From contig NC_056033.1 in NCBI RefSeq assembly GCF_004379255.2, positions 4,320,172 to 4,384,171 on the forward strand: a stretch of 64,000 bases of DNA, given 5' to 3'. Shown piece by piece: positions 46,344 through 58,885 of the stretch. The notes beneath the pieces are model-generated. The model worked only from the letters and a program-made list of their open reading frames with translations. It was not told the origin of the DNA and ran no database searches. Each line of letters begins with the position of its first letter. Within the stretch, counting starts at the first letter, position 1. Source of the DNA: Salvia splendens. Its lineage: Eukaryota > Streptophyta > Magnoliopsida > Lamiales > Lamiaceae. The translations under genes were made by a program, and so were the position numbers.

Positions 46344-48729
46344 GCCGTAGATCAAGCTTAATGAGATCAGTCTATACAAGGTAAAATCTCAGCTCTAAAA
46401 GCATTCAAGTTTTTTTTTTCTGGATAAACTCACCATGACAGATGCTAGTCCTATATATTAAAAACCAGATAATTACAATGACTCTAATGAACAGTTATTT
46501 AACTTGTGGTCGGTCCAAGAAAACGACTAAACAATTCCGTGTAAAGCTAGAAATAGTCACACAAATACTACTGATGAAACAATATCATAACAAAGATTAA
46601 GATAAGGCCTTTTCCTAAGTATGCTAATCATTGAAAGCTAGAAGAAAGCCTCCATCTAGCTAGACTATTGTACTTTTATGATCACCTGCTGCATTATTAA
46701 ATCACCACTAGGTGGCACATTAGGTCCACCTAGTTCATACTTAAACCTCCTTTTCAGCTTCAGCTTGATATACAAAAATTAAATAATTTTGACTACTTAC
46801 ATGTTCTTGACATGCCATTGATGATATTGGGTTTGAATTCAACCATAAAACTTATTGCTATCCCACATTTTCCTCCGTCATTCATGATGATTGCTAATGA
46901 TTCTTTTTAACACAGGCGCAGCTGTAAGAATAAGATATAAGGATGTTGATTGGATTAGGGTCAGTCTCATCGGCTATTCATTTCGGGTTAGTTGGGATGG
47001 ATTTATTTTTTCCGGTTAGAAATTTTCAAACCACAGCCCTCGTCTTTGCAGTCTATTATTTGACCACTCTTTCTAGATTCGGGTTGAATTGGCATTCCTT
47101 TGTATATTATTGTTTTGTTTCTCGACGAACAACGACGTAAAGTATGTATAGACAGAAAGGTGCTGGCTTTAGTTTTGTTGGTATGGGAGTGAACAGAGAG
47201 TGCTAAACCTCCAATCATGGCTCTTACATCTTCTTCAACAACATGCGAGAGATCAAATATTTGTAAAGTGGAAAAAGAGATCGGCTCAAAAGAGATTTTC
47301 TCAATCATTGTGTTTTGCATTTATTAACGTGGAAAACATGGAAACGACAAACAAACATGGCAATGAAATGAATTCTACTCGAGAATATGTGAAGACGGAA
47401 GAAGAAATATTATGGCTGCTTGACAAACTGCATTTTTCATCATTCAAATTTTTTATTTGAAAAAGAAGAAAAGGAGGTAAAAGCAATATCTTTCGTCATA
47501 ACTTAATTTCATTTATCAATTAAATTTTGCTTGCTTGCAAAATAGATTAAAACATAATGATGTTCGATCAATATGTTTCTTATCAAGTTAATTATAATAA
47601 CTTGATAACATAATTGTACTAAAATATTGAGATGTATAGTTGTTGTTTACATTGATTAAGTTTGCAATTACTACCTCCGTTTCACGAAAATAGTCTGCCC
47701 ACCATTTTCCCACTTTCTCTTACTTTTTCTTCTTCTTTATTTCCTATTTATCCACTTTCAATTAACATTATTTCAATTTTTCTCGCATTTTATTAATTTT
47801 ACATTAAAATTCATGACATCAATCTACTAAAGAGGCTATGCTGCGCGTGTGACGGTGTGTTTTCCCTTTTTCTCTTTGCGGAAAACGACCAAAAACACTT
47901 TGTGGGTTTGGTGATCTTTTGAAATGAACAATAAAAATCGTTTATTTTTTATAATGTCGGCGTGATGGTTGTAGGTTCGGTACAATGGCGAAGTACTTAG
48001 CCAAGTTGTGGTATAAATTAATGAGTACAAGCTATAGCATGCGTGGTTCCTTGAACTATTTAATTCAATTCTTTCTTTATTTCCCCCCTCTCTTGGTGTT
48101 GCTATTGATTTGTGGAGTCCACAGTGCTCCCTTGGTGTATTATTTTGGTAGAAGCAGGCGTGGAATTTCTTTTACCTTTTATTGCATATATTTTAACATA
48201 GTATGTCTTGCATGTATCCATGATGACTGGCAACTTCATGTCTGAGTTTTCTTTAGCAAAGGCACTGAAATATTGCTGATTTTCTTTCTCATTCATGGTT
48301 TTTTTGGAGCTTGAATACTCTGTTGATAATGATATTCGATGCTGTGAAGTGGAACATATAATGAAACATGGTCATGTCATGTTGGTGTTGTGGGAGATGT
48401 TGTTCATGTCTTTTACTGATGTACTAACATGTTTGTTGCTATTCCAACTATCTATCCAACACTATCATAATAATGAGCTCATTTAAGCACCATCAATGGC
48501 CCGGCCATTCATGAAAGTAAAAGAAGTGTTGAAAGATTTTTAAGGGAAAAGAGAGAGTGAGAATAGGGGGGAAAGTAAGAAAGGATTAGCAGCAGCATAT
48601 TGACTTAATTATGAGATCAACACGTCATTTCTCACAGAGCTGTTTGATCATATGTTTGTTGGGATCTCGATAGCAAACATTCCCATGCAGATTATGATAT
48701 TCATGGTTTCTAGTCGCAGAATAGTACAA
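46344..48729. other. Intergenic, AT-rich
   Basis: About 2.4 kb without a supported gene. CTACCTCCGTTTCACGAAAATAG at about 47671 looks like one end of a decayed Stowaway element; no other end is found. Several frames of 60-105 codons (for example 47320-47003 minus) show no family signature. Confidence 0.45.
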
Positions 48730-48966
48730 CTCTCTTCGTCCCAAAAAAATATGACTTAAATTTTCTTTTTGATATGTCATATTGAAGATAACTGGTTATT
48801 ATTATTATTATTATTATTGTTATTATTTTCTCTCCACTTAACACATAAAATAGCACTATATGAATCACATACTGAAAAAGAATGAGGACATCATTAGGGG
48901 ACATAAGAAGTAGTACTCAATCTCGGTGCCCAAAAGTTTTTACTCAATTTAGTTGGACGGAAGGAG
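48730..48966. mobile_element. Degenerate Stowaway-type MITE
   Basis: The left end CTCTCTTCGTCCCAAAAAAAT and right end TTGGACGGAAGGAG are imperfect inverted repeats; TA follows on the right (48967-48968) and TA precedes about 3 bp before the left end. A (TTA)n microsatellite at 48797-48826 is inside. Confidence 0.55.
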
Positions 48967-49139
48967 TATTTGTTATTTATGGTTTTTATTAGTAGGATTC
49001 ATTCAGTGAAAGAATTTTGTTATTAGGGAGTCTTAGTGATAAGTTATTTAATATAGTTTGTTATGGAGTAATTGTGTAAAGACCAAATCGCTAGAAAACC
49101 ATAAATTTTGATCTAATTTTAGACAATTTTATAGAGTTT

Positions 49140-49800
49140 GAGAGTGATCAATTGCTAACTCAATCTCTAGTTACTAACTATAACTAATTTCAGACTATAG
49201 GATTTTAGAAATCTAGTGGTCTAAAATTTGCCACGTATAATTTTTATTTTTATTAATTAAATCAAAATAGATAAAAAAACTATCAAATTAGGGTTTTGGA
49301 TGAAAATGTCAATATAGTGTTTTGAAAATATCAAACAATGCTTTGAGAATGTCAACACATTGCTCATGTCAACACATTGCTTTAAGAATGACATTCTACA
49401 TGTATTATATTGACATATTTTTTATACTATGTTGACATTTGTTGTTGTATGAAAAAATTGAAATTTTTTGAAATTTTTTTCAAATTTTGACATCGGAACA
49501 TATGCAAGTGAGACCTCGTTAGAATCCTTATGAAATTATTTTTAATTTGATATATGTTGTGCGAAAAAATAATTTAAATCAAGAAAGTTATATACGTTTT
49601 AAAGTTATATGATATTTTTCAAAAGTTAGTTACAACTAATTTGTTGTAAATTGACCTTAATATCTCTATTGACGTTTTTTATTGATCGTATTGACCTTTC
49701 GGGGTTGATAATCTAGACCCTTGATTTAAATATCTAAGAACTATTATTTAATTTAATTGTAGTTAGTAATTAAATATTGAGTTAGCAATGTATCACTCCT
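49140..49800. mobile_element. MITE with long terminal inverted repeats, Mutator-like
   Basis: The ends AGAGTGATCAATTGCTAACTC and, inverted, GAGTGATACATTGCTAACTC continue as inverted repeats for about 45 bp. The interior has many TGTCAACA / TGTTGACA phrases. Both features are shared with the 272 bp palindromic MITE at 24289. No 9 bp target duplication was found. It ends 235 bp before the RAD51C ATG. Confidence 0.65.
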
Positions 49801-50034
49801 TCTTGTCCTTCGTAGAGTCATCTAGAAAAGTTATGATATTTGAATAGAGCTCCACTTCAAAAATTTTGGTTACTAGGAGTACTATTAAGTAAATACTGGG
49901 CTCAATTTATCGGGCCGAAACCAATTATTGCAGCCCGTCTGCAGATGATAGGCCAGGCCCGTCACCAAATTGGGCAAAACGAAGCGCGCGAAACCACACT
50001 AGAAACACACGCGCAACACACACTGATTCTTAAA

Positions 50035-52549
50035 ATGGACGTTTCGAGTCTGCCAATTTCTCCATCGCACCGGGGAAAGTTGATATCGGCCGGCTACTCT
50101 TCTCTCTCATCTCTCTCCTCCCTGTCTCCTTCCCGTCTAGCCCTAGGTTTTCGCGATTATACTGTTATTTTTTACTAGAATTTCCTTGTCAGTAATGCTT
50201 TCTGAGTGCTTGTCGTCGTCACTAACTTCAACTGTATTTCGGATCATTTTTATATGTAATTGAACAGATTTGAAGATTTCAGAAAATGAGGCGGTGGAGA
50301 TTTTGAAAGTAGCATCTGTAAGGAGTGGGCAAGACAAAATTGAGAGCGGAAGTCGTGCTCTTGTGAATGGTAAAATTAGTTTCCAGCTGTTTATTGGAAG
50401 TAACTGGCGGAATTACTGAATTCGCTTGTTTTATTTCGTTTCCGTGAATTATATAGCTTTTCTATGAATATTAGGGGAAGATTCATTTTCTTGTTCTGCT
50501 CATTCTAAGGTTGATATATTTGCATTTTTGCATTATGATCATCTGTGAGTATTGTTGGTTCACTGTCAGTTCATTCATATTACACTTGTGAAGTACTAAT
50601 ATAGAATAAGAGAAGGAACAATATTCCTTTTGGATTTTCTCTTTCTGTTTTCTTTTCTTGGTGCAGCACACATAACTGCTTTAGAGTTGTAAATGGTTAT
50701 ATACCATTTGAGATGCAGAATGTTGTATTCCTTTTTTCCTTCTCTACTCCTTGAGAAGTCAGCCATAGCATTATTGTTGCTTATGCACTTGAAGAAGCCT
50801 TGAATTACACTCCCTCCATTCCATAGTAATAGAGTCATTTTGTCATTTTAGCACGTTCCATAGTAATAGGGTTATTTCCATTTTTAGTAAAAGTCCACAC
50901 ATTTTTCCACACCTACTTTACTCTCTCTTCATCTCTCTACCTTTTTCATTTTCCACTTTATTCTCCATTTACTTAAATCACCTAACACAATTTTTCTTAA
51001 TCTCCGTGCCTAAAAGAAACGCCTTCATTACTATGGAACGGAGGGAGTATAAGTTTTCACATTGATTCCGTATAGGAGCACAGACGGCATGGGATATGCT
51101 GCATGAGGAGGAATCTTCCAAATGCATCACCACATCTTGCTCAAATTTGGATGAAATCTTAAGTGGAGGAATACATTGTAAAGAAGTTACCGAGATTGGT
51201 CAGTCAGCCATACAGTCCTCATACCCGCTAAATTTATATATAGAGTATTTCCCCCCTCATTATTCTGTTACCATAATCATGGTCTTGACTTTATCAGGAG
51301 GAGTGCCGGGCATTGGCAAAACCCAACTTGGGTGAGGATAATTATACCTGCGTACTATTTCTTTAGTTCTTTGTTCAAGTTGTGTATCCATTACTTCATC
51401 TTCATGCAATGTGTAATGGATAAATGTAGTATTCAGCTTGCAGTGAATGTCCAAATCCCAGCTGAGTATGGTGGCCTTGGAGGGAAAGCAGTTTATATTG
51501 GTACCTTGTGCATAATATGCTGATTGTTCTCAATGTATTACTACTGTTCTATCCTGAGTTTTTAGCTCTTAGTGTTGGGTTGTTTTCAGATACAGAAGGA
51601 AGTTTTATGGTGGAACGTGTTCTACAAATTGCGGAGGCATGTGCTCAAGACATGCTAGAATATAACACCTTGCTGCGAAGGGATTCTCAAGCCTGTTTAG
51701 TAGATAAACAGCCAAAGTCTTTTCTTGATAACATATTCTACTTCCGTGTATGCACTTACACAGAGCAAATCGCTGTGATAAATTACTTGGAGAAGTTTCT
51801 CTCTGAGCATAAAGATGTAGGTGTAAGAAATTGAATGGCTCTTAATCTGGAGGTGCATGGGTTTTATAGCTTTGAAGTCTCGTTTCACAGGTTAAGGTTG
51901 TCATTGTTGACAGCATCACTTTCCACTTCCGTCAAGATTTCGAGGATATGGCACTCAGGACTCGATTACTCAGTGGAATGGCACTAAAACTGATGAAACT
52001 TGCAAAGAAGTTTAATTTGGCTGTAAGGACTTATGCAATTTGGTTTTGTCCAAGCACCTCTACGTTTCTGCTGTGTAGTTGTTATCAATGCAAAGATCCC
52101 CATAAGAATTTCTCATTTTAAGCCTATGCCACATACTTCTGCAGGTCGTTCTATTAAATCAAGTAACCAATAAGTTCGTGGAAGGCTCATTTCAGCTAAC
52201 TCTCGCTCTTGGTAAAATCCATAAATTTACATTGTACTCTTCTTTACACACTTCCCATTCTGCTTACTTTAACGTCTTCATTCCGTGTGGCTGTTTCTAA
52301 TTAAAATATAAGTAGAATTAGAACTGAAAACTACAGATATACAATCTTCTAACCCATAAACCCCGGTCAACAGGCGACAGCTGGGCACATGCTGCTACGA
52401 ACCGGATCATACTGTACTGGAATGGCAATGAGAGACATGCATTTATTGATAAATCACCTTCTTTACCATCAGCTTCATCTCCTTACACCGTAACAGGACG
52501 AGGTATCCGAAACTCAACTTCAAACTGTAAAAGAGTGAAACTGATGTAG
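50035..52549 (+). CDS. RAD51C: RAD51C, DNA repair recombinase paralog
   Basis: Nine exons: 50035-50146, 50268-50369, 51076-51198, 51298-51331, 51430-51500, 51590-51816, 51891-52022, 52145-52211 and 52374-52549, one open frame of 347 residues. RAD51C works in homologous recombination and meiosis with XRCC3 and the RAD51B/D/XRCC2 set. Seen are the N-terminal helical region (AVEILKVAS), Walker [10 protein letters not shown] in its own tiny exon 4 (34 nt), [40 protein letters not shown], Walker [34 protein letters not shown] and [16 protein letters not shown]. The C-terminus ends in a basic KRVKLM, like the known nuclear-localising tail of RAD51C. DTEGSFM and FHFRQDF separate it from XRCC3. Intron 2 (50370-51075) contains a MITE. 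Confidence 0.93.
50810..51047. mobile_element. Stowaway MITE in RAD51C intron 2
   Basis: The 238 bp has ends CTCCCTCCATTCCATAGTAAT and ATTACTATGGAACGGAGGGAG in inverted orientation. TA follows on the right (51048-51049); on the left the dinucleotide is CA, probably a mutated TA. It lies 28 bp from the 3' splice site of exon 3. Confidence 0.85.
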
Positions 52550-54028
52550 CTTTTGGTTAGAGAATAAGCTGTAGAGGTTCTGTTTTCTTGGATGGTTAAT
52601 CAATAAACAGCCTGCTAAGCTAAGCATCATTGAACCTCCATTTTTCCGCATGCTTTGTTATGGTAATGCATAACGCCCAGCCTCATTGCTTGCTTCGCTG
52701 CTTGTTGCTTATTTGGGTTCGATACCTACTTTTTGGGTAGTCTAGTTTTTGGTTCGTGAGGTTAAACCAGTTTAGTCACAGTGATGGTGGATCTAGGTTT
52801 TTGTCTGGATTTTTTCTGTCTTGGGATGTCCGGGGTCGCTGTCATAAGCACGCACGTAATGTCGACCTAGTGGTGTTGGTGGGAGTCGAACCCTTTACCT
52901 CCTAGTCTTATCTTCATGCAGAACTTACCAAATGTGTAACAAAACTAAACTGTCATTTTTTCAAAGAAAATGGCTTTTTTGACCAGCCATTAATTTAAGC
53001 AAAAGAAAAAGTGCTAGTATTGCTGCTGCTATTAGAAGTTAGGTTGCACCTACCTCTGATAAGAACCCCAATTCATTTAAAGAGTGTGTTTGTTGATGAA
53101 TAAAAAATGAGTAAATATAGAACAAAGAAAATTTGATCACCTACAAATTTTTGACTAATTTTACTTTGAACTTAGACTATAGTATTACTTTCCATCAATC
53201 TTTTCATCCTTAAAATAATTTAAAAAGTAAAACTAACATTTGCAAGATAAGCCTACCTATCTACTTTTAATAAATTATATGAGTACCATTTCAAAGGGAG
53301 AGATTTCGGTATATGTATCCCAAGCGGTCTATTCCACCATGCTATCATTATTTATTTCTGCTATATTATTCATGCCTAAGAATCTACGAGATTACTATAG
53401 CTTATCCTATAGTTGACTTCTAATTAAACTAGAATCGTGAGAGCTCTTGATGTGATTTGATAGTTGGATTAAATTTATCAAAAAGTAATTTGCTATATAA
53501 AACACCTTTTAAAGTTGGATGTGCTGAACTATTATAACCATTATTTCAGCATTCCTACTTACCTAAAAGAACAAAGCAAATTCCACTAGATTAATCATGT
53601 AAAATAATTATACTACGAGTATTATTTATAAAAGTAAATAGTTGTATACCATTCCATAGATTAATCATGTAAAATAATTATTCTACGAGTACCATATTTT
53701 ACTACGCGCGCACTAGATTCGAACCAGTATTTAAGATGGAAGGGTAATCATCATTTAAAGATTAATCCCTTAATTCAAAGATTAATGCCTCGTTAAAGTA
53801 ATACTAGTAATTTATATTAATTCTAACCATACAAAGCATAAAGAGATCTTTACTTTATGCTTATAATATTCTTCCTCCCTTTTTGTATTTTTTTGGACAA
53901 CATGCATTATATTATTGTTTAATTTTAGAAATTTACACTCACACAATATGATTTAAAGCATTTGACATAAGAGAACAAATAAATCATTTTTTGTAATTAG
54001 TATAAAAAATCTGTAACTCCTTCCCTTA
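52550..54028. other. Intergenic region downstream of RAD51C
   Basis: At about 52690-52960 the reverse strand has GGGTTCGACTCCC, close to a tRNA-type B box as in SINEs, but no clear A box. Two near-identical 34 bp stretches (TAGATTAATCATGTAAAATAA and on) start at 53587 and 53657. No gene is supported. Confidence 0.4.
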
Positions 54029-54332
54029 GAGTGTCCACTATGGTAGGACGCGGCTATAGCCGCATCTGGGGGCGCTGGGCGGGCGGCTATAGCGGGGAAG
54101 GTGGGCGCACAACATTTGGGGGTTATTGGGGCGGCGGACGCGGGATAGCCGCGTTCGGGGCGAGGACGCGGCTGGAGAAAATGTAGAATTTTGTATTTGG
54201 AATTTGGGGGCTATTGGAGGTGTCCACTATAGTGGCGGAAATAGAATTTTAGAGCTGTGAACAATAAAATTAGGACTATGGATAAAAACTGGGGCAGGGC
54301 TATTGGGCGTGTCCGCCTTATAGTGAATACCC
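54029..54332. mobile_element. GC-rich Tourist/Harbinger-like MITE
   Basis: The 304 bp has ends GAGTGTCCACTATGG and, inverted, GGGTATTCACTATAA, with TTA on both sides (54026-54028 and 54333-54335). The interior is GC-rich (GGGCGGCTATAGC-like repeats) and carries no coding capacity. It lies about 350 bp upstream of the transketolase ATG. Confidence 0.75.
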
Positions 54333-54335
54333 TTA

Positions 54336-54686
54336 CAAATCAACTATTCTTAGACCTTTAAGGCCTATTATGCTATAAACATAGGTTGTGCTGATAAATC
54401 ATAATTGTACTGTCTAAATTCCTCTGGGGTAACTAACTAACATAAACACACTCCCACTTAATTTAAATAAAACTATACGAAAATAAAATCGATCTCAATT
54501 ATAAATAAAATTAAAATATGTGATAGACGTGAAATATGATACACAAATAAAAGATTTTAGCAATTTTCTTATCCAGCAACCGAAAAAACCATTGAAAACC
54601 TCCTCACACCTCATATTTCTCCTTTTATCTATCTTCACCAATCCTCTCTCTCATTTCGACAAACACAAAGCAAGCAGCACTGAGCC
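54336..54686. other. Promoter and leader of transketolase gene
   Basis: AT-rich upstream region; the last 100 bp are CT-rich, like many plant leaders. No clear TATA box stands out. Confidence 0.4.
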
Positions 54687-57600
54687 ATGGCTTCTTCCTC
54701 CTCTCTCACTCTCTCTCAAGCCATCCTCTCCCGCCCCTCCATCCCTCGCCATGGCTCCTCCCCGCAGCTCCACTCTGCCTCCATCCCTTCCTTCTCCGGC
54801 CTCAAATCCGTCTCCTCCTCCGCCGCCGCCGCGGCCTCCCTCTCCCGCCGCCGCGCCGCCGCTGTGGTCCGCCACCCGGTGATCGCCTCCGCCGCCGTGG
54901 AGACCCTCGAGAAGACCACCGACACCGAGCTCGTGGAGAAGTCCGTCAACACCATCCGGTTCCTCTCAATCGACGCCGTAGAGAAGGCCAATTCCGGCCA
55001 CCCCGGTTTGCCGATGGGATGCGCTCCGATGGGACACATATTGTACGATGAGGTGATGAGGTACAACCCCAAGAACCCTTACTGGTTCAACCGTGACCGC
55101 TTCGTTCTCTCCGCCGGCCATGGCTGCATGCTGCAGTACGCCCTTCTTCACCTCGCCGGTTACGATTCCGTCCAGGTCGAATCTCTTTGCTTGTTATTAT
55201 TCCATTTACCACTCGTTTTGATCACCAAATGCTTGATATTCTATCTGTTTTCTGTTGTTGGATTCTAGTTATTTTGGTTTGAAGATGTGATTTTGAATTA
55301 TGGATCTGAGCGTCTGGAAAAATTGGGATAATTTCGAGTTGTTTCTCGAGGTCAACTGACTGTTATCGTGATTTACTATTGTGGGTCAATGATGAATTAG
55401 TTTTGGATTGTTTATTGGAGTATATTTTTTTTTGTTGTGCTTGGAGGATGCTTGTTCTTTTTCCCTTTCGGTGTATGAAGCTAATCAATTAAATTGCCAA
55501 AGGTTGTTATGTGTGATACTTATTTCATTAGTTTCATGAGAGCATTTGTGTATTCTTATGCACGTTTCAGGAAGACGATTTGAAGAATTTCAGGCAATGG
55601 GAAAGCAGGACACCTGGTCACCCTGAGAACTTTGAGACACCCGGTGTTGAAGTCACCACTGGTTCGAACCCAAATACATGAATTTCTTCTCATATGGTAG
55701 CACACAACTTAACTTTGTTCTGTGAATCTGACTGCTGTTTTCTTACACATATGTGCAGGGCCACTTGGTCAAGGTATTGCCAATGCTGTTGGTCTGGCAC
55801 TTGCAGAGAAGCACTTGGCTGCGCGATACAACAAGCCGGATAATGAGATAGTTGATCACTACACGTAATGAGCTATTTCTTCTCATCTTTTTGTGTGGTT
55901 CTTTGGTCGAGGATTATATCCCTTACTGATAATTTTTTGGATTTGGATTGAACTCAGATATGTTATCCTTGGTGATGGGTGTCAAATGGAGGGTATCTCG
56001 AATGAAGCCGCCTCCCTTGCTGGTCACTGGGGGCTTGGGAAGTTGATTGCTTTCTATGATGACAATCACATCTCTATTGATGGTGACACTGAGATTGCTT
56101 TCACTGAGAGCGTTGACACTCGCTTTGAGGGTCTTGGCTGGCATATAATCTGGGTGAAGAATGGTAACACCGGATATGATGAAATCCGTGCTGCCATCAA
56201 GGAAGCCAAATCTGTGACGGACAAACCCACTCTGATTAAGGTAAGATATTTTTTCAATGGGGTGGTGAAAGTGGCGATTAGAAATATCCATGTAGCATTC
56301 TTTATTCACAAAAGAGTTATTAATGTTGACTCTTGTTTTCGTTCGAGCAGGTTACCACAACCATTGGCTTTGGCTCCCCCAACAAAGCCAATTCGTACAG
56401 TGTCCATGGAAGTGCATTGGGTGCTAAGGAAGTCGAGGCCACCAGACAGAATCTTGGATGGCCATATGAGCCTTTCCATGTGCCCGAAGATGTGAAAAGG
56501 TAAGGATGTGTCGCCTTACTTCTCAGGTTGAGGCTTATTTTATATATTGGCAGATGAACGCCTAGTTACTTTTTATATTCTTCGTGTCAGTCATTGGAGC
56601 CGACACACTCCCGAAGGAGCTGCTTTTGAAGCTGAATGGAATGCCAAGTTTGCCGAATATGAGAAGAAGTACCCAGAGGAATCAGCTGAGCTGAAATCTA
56701 TCATCACCGGTGCCTTGCCAGCTGGCTGGGAGAAGGCTCTTCCTGTAAGCTATATTTACCAATATTATTGCTATTAATTGGTAATCAAGTTATTGAGAAG
56801 ATCAAGTGTTACATTTTGAATAGATAGGCTGATAGCAGCATCAGTTCTCTTTAAGAGTAGTGAGGCAAACCCTGCTCTTTGCTAGCATACATATTTTTCC
56901 TTGTTGATTTCTGACGTTTAGACGCTGCTTGTTTCAGACATACACTCCCGAGAGCCCAGCTGATGCCACAAGAAATCTGTCTCAGACAAATCTCAATGCT
57001 CTTGCAAAGGTTCTCCCTGGTCTGATTGGTGGCAGTGCTGATCTTGCCTCGTCCAACATGACCCTTCTTAAAATGTTCGGAGACTTCCAGAAGAACACAC
57101 CAGAAGAGCGCAACGTGAGGTTTGGTGTCCGTGAACATGGTATGGGAGCCATATGCAACGGCATTGCCCTTCACAGCCCGGGTTTCATCCCCTACTGTGC
57201 AACTTTCTTTGTGTTCACTGATTACATGAGAGCATCCATGAGGATCTCTGCCTTGTCTGAAGCTGGAGTCATCTACGTCATGACCCACGATTCTATCGGG
57301 CTGGGAGAAGATGGACCCACCCATCAGCCAATCGAGCATTTGGCAAGCTTCCGCGCCATGCCCAACATTCTGATGTTCCGTCCAGCTGATGGCAACGAGA
57401 CAGCAGGAGCCTACAAGGTGGCCGTTCTCAACAGGAAGAGACCCTCTGTTCTGGCCCTTTCTCGCCAGAAGCTCCCCCAGCTCCCAGGCACCTCAATTGA
57501 GGGAGTGGAAAAGGGAGGATACACCATCTCAGACAACTCGTCTGGCAACAAGCCCGATGTCATTCTGATTGGAACCGGCTCAGAGCTGGAAATCGCAGCC

Positions 57601-57897
57601 AAGGCTGCTGATGAGCTCAGAAAGGAAGCCAAGGCAGTGAGAGTCGTCTCCTTCGTTTCTTGGGAGCTCTTTGACGATCAATCTGCTGAGTACAAGGAGA
57701 GCGTGCTGCCTGCCGCAGTGACTGCTAGGGTTAGCATTGAGGCTGGATCAACTTTCGGGTGGGGCAAGATCGTTGGCTCCAGTGGAAAGGCCATTGGAAT
57801 TGATCGGTTTGGGGCTAGTGCGCCTGCTGGGAAGATATACAAGGAGTTCGGCATCACAGCAGAAGCTGTTGTAGCCGCAGCCAAAGAGTTGATCTAA
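54687..57897 (+). CDS. TKL: Transketolase, chloroplastic
   Basis: Seven exons: 54687-55175, 55571-55661, 55759-55864, 55958-56240, 56351-56499, 56591-56744 and 56938-57897, one open frame of 743 residues. The enzyme moves two-carbon units in the Calvin cycle and oxidative pentose phosphate pathway, making erythrose 4-phosphate. A Ser/Ala/Arg-rich transit peptide covers about 1-65. The thiamine diphosphate domain follows with [20 protein letters not shown], the catalytic-site GPLGQG, and [10 protein letters not shown] for cofactor and Mg binding. The pyrimidine domain in exon 7 has VREHGMG (catalytic Glu) and [15 protein letters not shown]. The C-terminal domain ends in a typical AAKELI. The transit-peptide region is GC-rich and codon use there differs from the rest, which is common. 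Confidence 0.95.
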
Positions 57898-58885
57898 GAT
57901 TTCTTCTTTCCATTCGGATGTCGTTTGTGGTTTGATTGAAGCACATAAAGAGAAAAGGGGCTCGATTTGGAGCAGCAGAGCTGAGAATTCCTAATAAAGA
58001 ATACACAATTCTCTTGTTTTATTTTTTTGTTCCATCAAGATTGAGCTTTTGTAGTCTAAAATGTGATCGAGTTATATATATTGGGCACAAGAATTCTCTT
58101 GAATATGTGAACTCGAACATCCTGATTTTGTACCTGAATTGTTTATCAGCAATCAAAAGGCTCTTGTTCCCCAAACCAGTAAAAGCCATCACCATTTTAA
58201 TATCACCTCTTAATTTGATGGATATAAATAATGGATTGAAGCCATTGAATTCATAGAAAGTGACTGGTTCTATCCTCATCTACTGAGGAAAAATGAGGCC
58301 ATAAATGGTGATGACATCAAGTATTGTGTGGTAGATCAAAGCTAAGTGGTGTGAGCTCTTGGATTGGGCTATCCACAATGTCTCAATTTTGGCTTTTCAT
58401 ACACAGCAATATGTTAACCTGTTTGCTTTTATTATTTTTGGACTCATTTCCCTTTAGATGTTGAAGGGTAGGTATTCAATTATGTGGTGGACCATCATCA
58501 TCACTTAGCATAAGCCTTCAGCATATTCTCTCTCCCTCTCAATAAGTGGGAAGAGCAATACTTTATCTTTAAATGTATGCTAAGTTAGATTTGTTTGAAT
58601 AAATTTTCATGCTATTTGAATCTTACAAAGAAGATTGTGCATTTAACACGTGAAGTTTATAAAATTACCAGGACTGACATTGGACGCATGTAGCATGCAC
58701 AAGCACATATTTGTGAGTATTGTGATGAAATGAAATGATATTTTATTTTATTCTATTCAAATTCAATGCAAGAATGAGAGACCAAATCAGCCCATTTCCA
58801 GATCTATGACAAATGGTAGTACAATATATTGAGCTCACCAACCATACCAATCTAGTGGTTGGTGATTGTGTTTGGTGGATACTAA
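57898..58885. other. 3' flank of transketolase and intergenic DNA
   Basis: No gene seen. AT-rich, no recognised repeat. Confidence 0.45.

Noticed and set aside
47003..47320. 105-codon minus-strand frame
   Set aside because: No recognised motif and no splice or codon signal for a gene.
47670..47830. Possible Stowaway MITE
   Set aside because: A left-end-like motif without any matching right end.
52690..52960. Possible SINE on the minus strand
   Set aside because: A B-box-like GGGTTCGACTCCC is present, but no convincing A box, tail or target duplication was found.
55661..55676. GGTTCGAACCC, tRNA T-loop-like
   Set aside because: Lies at an exon-intron border of transketolase with no cloverleaf around it.
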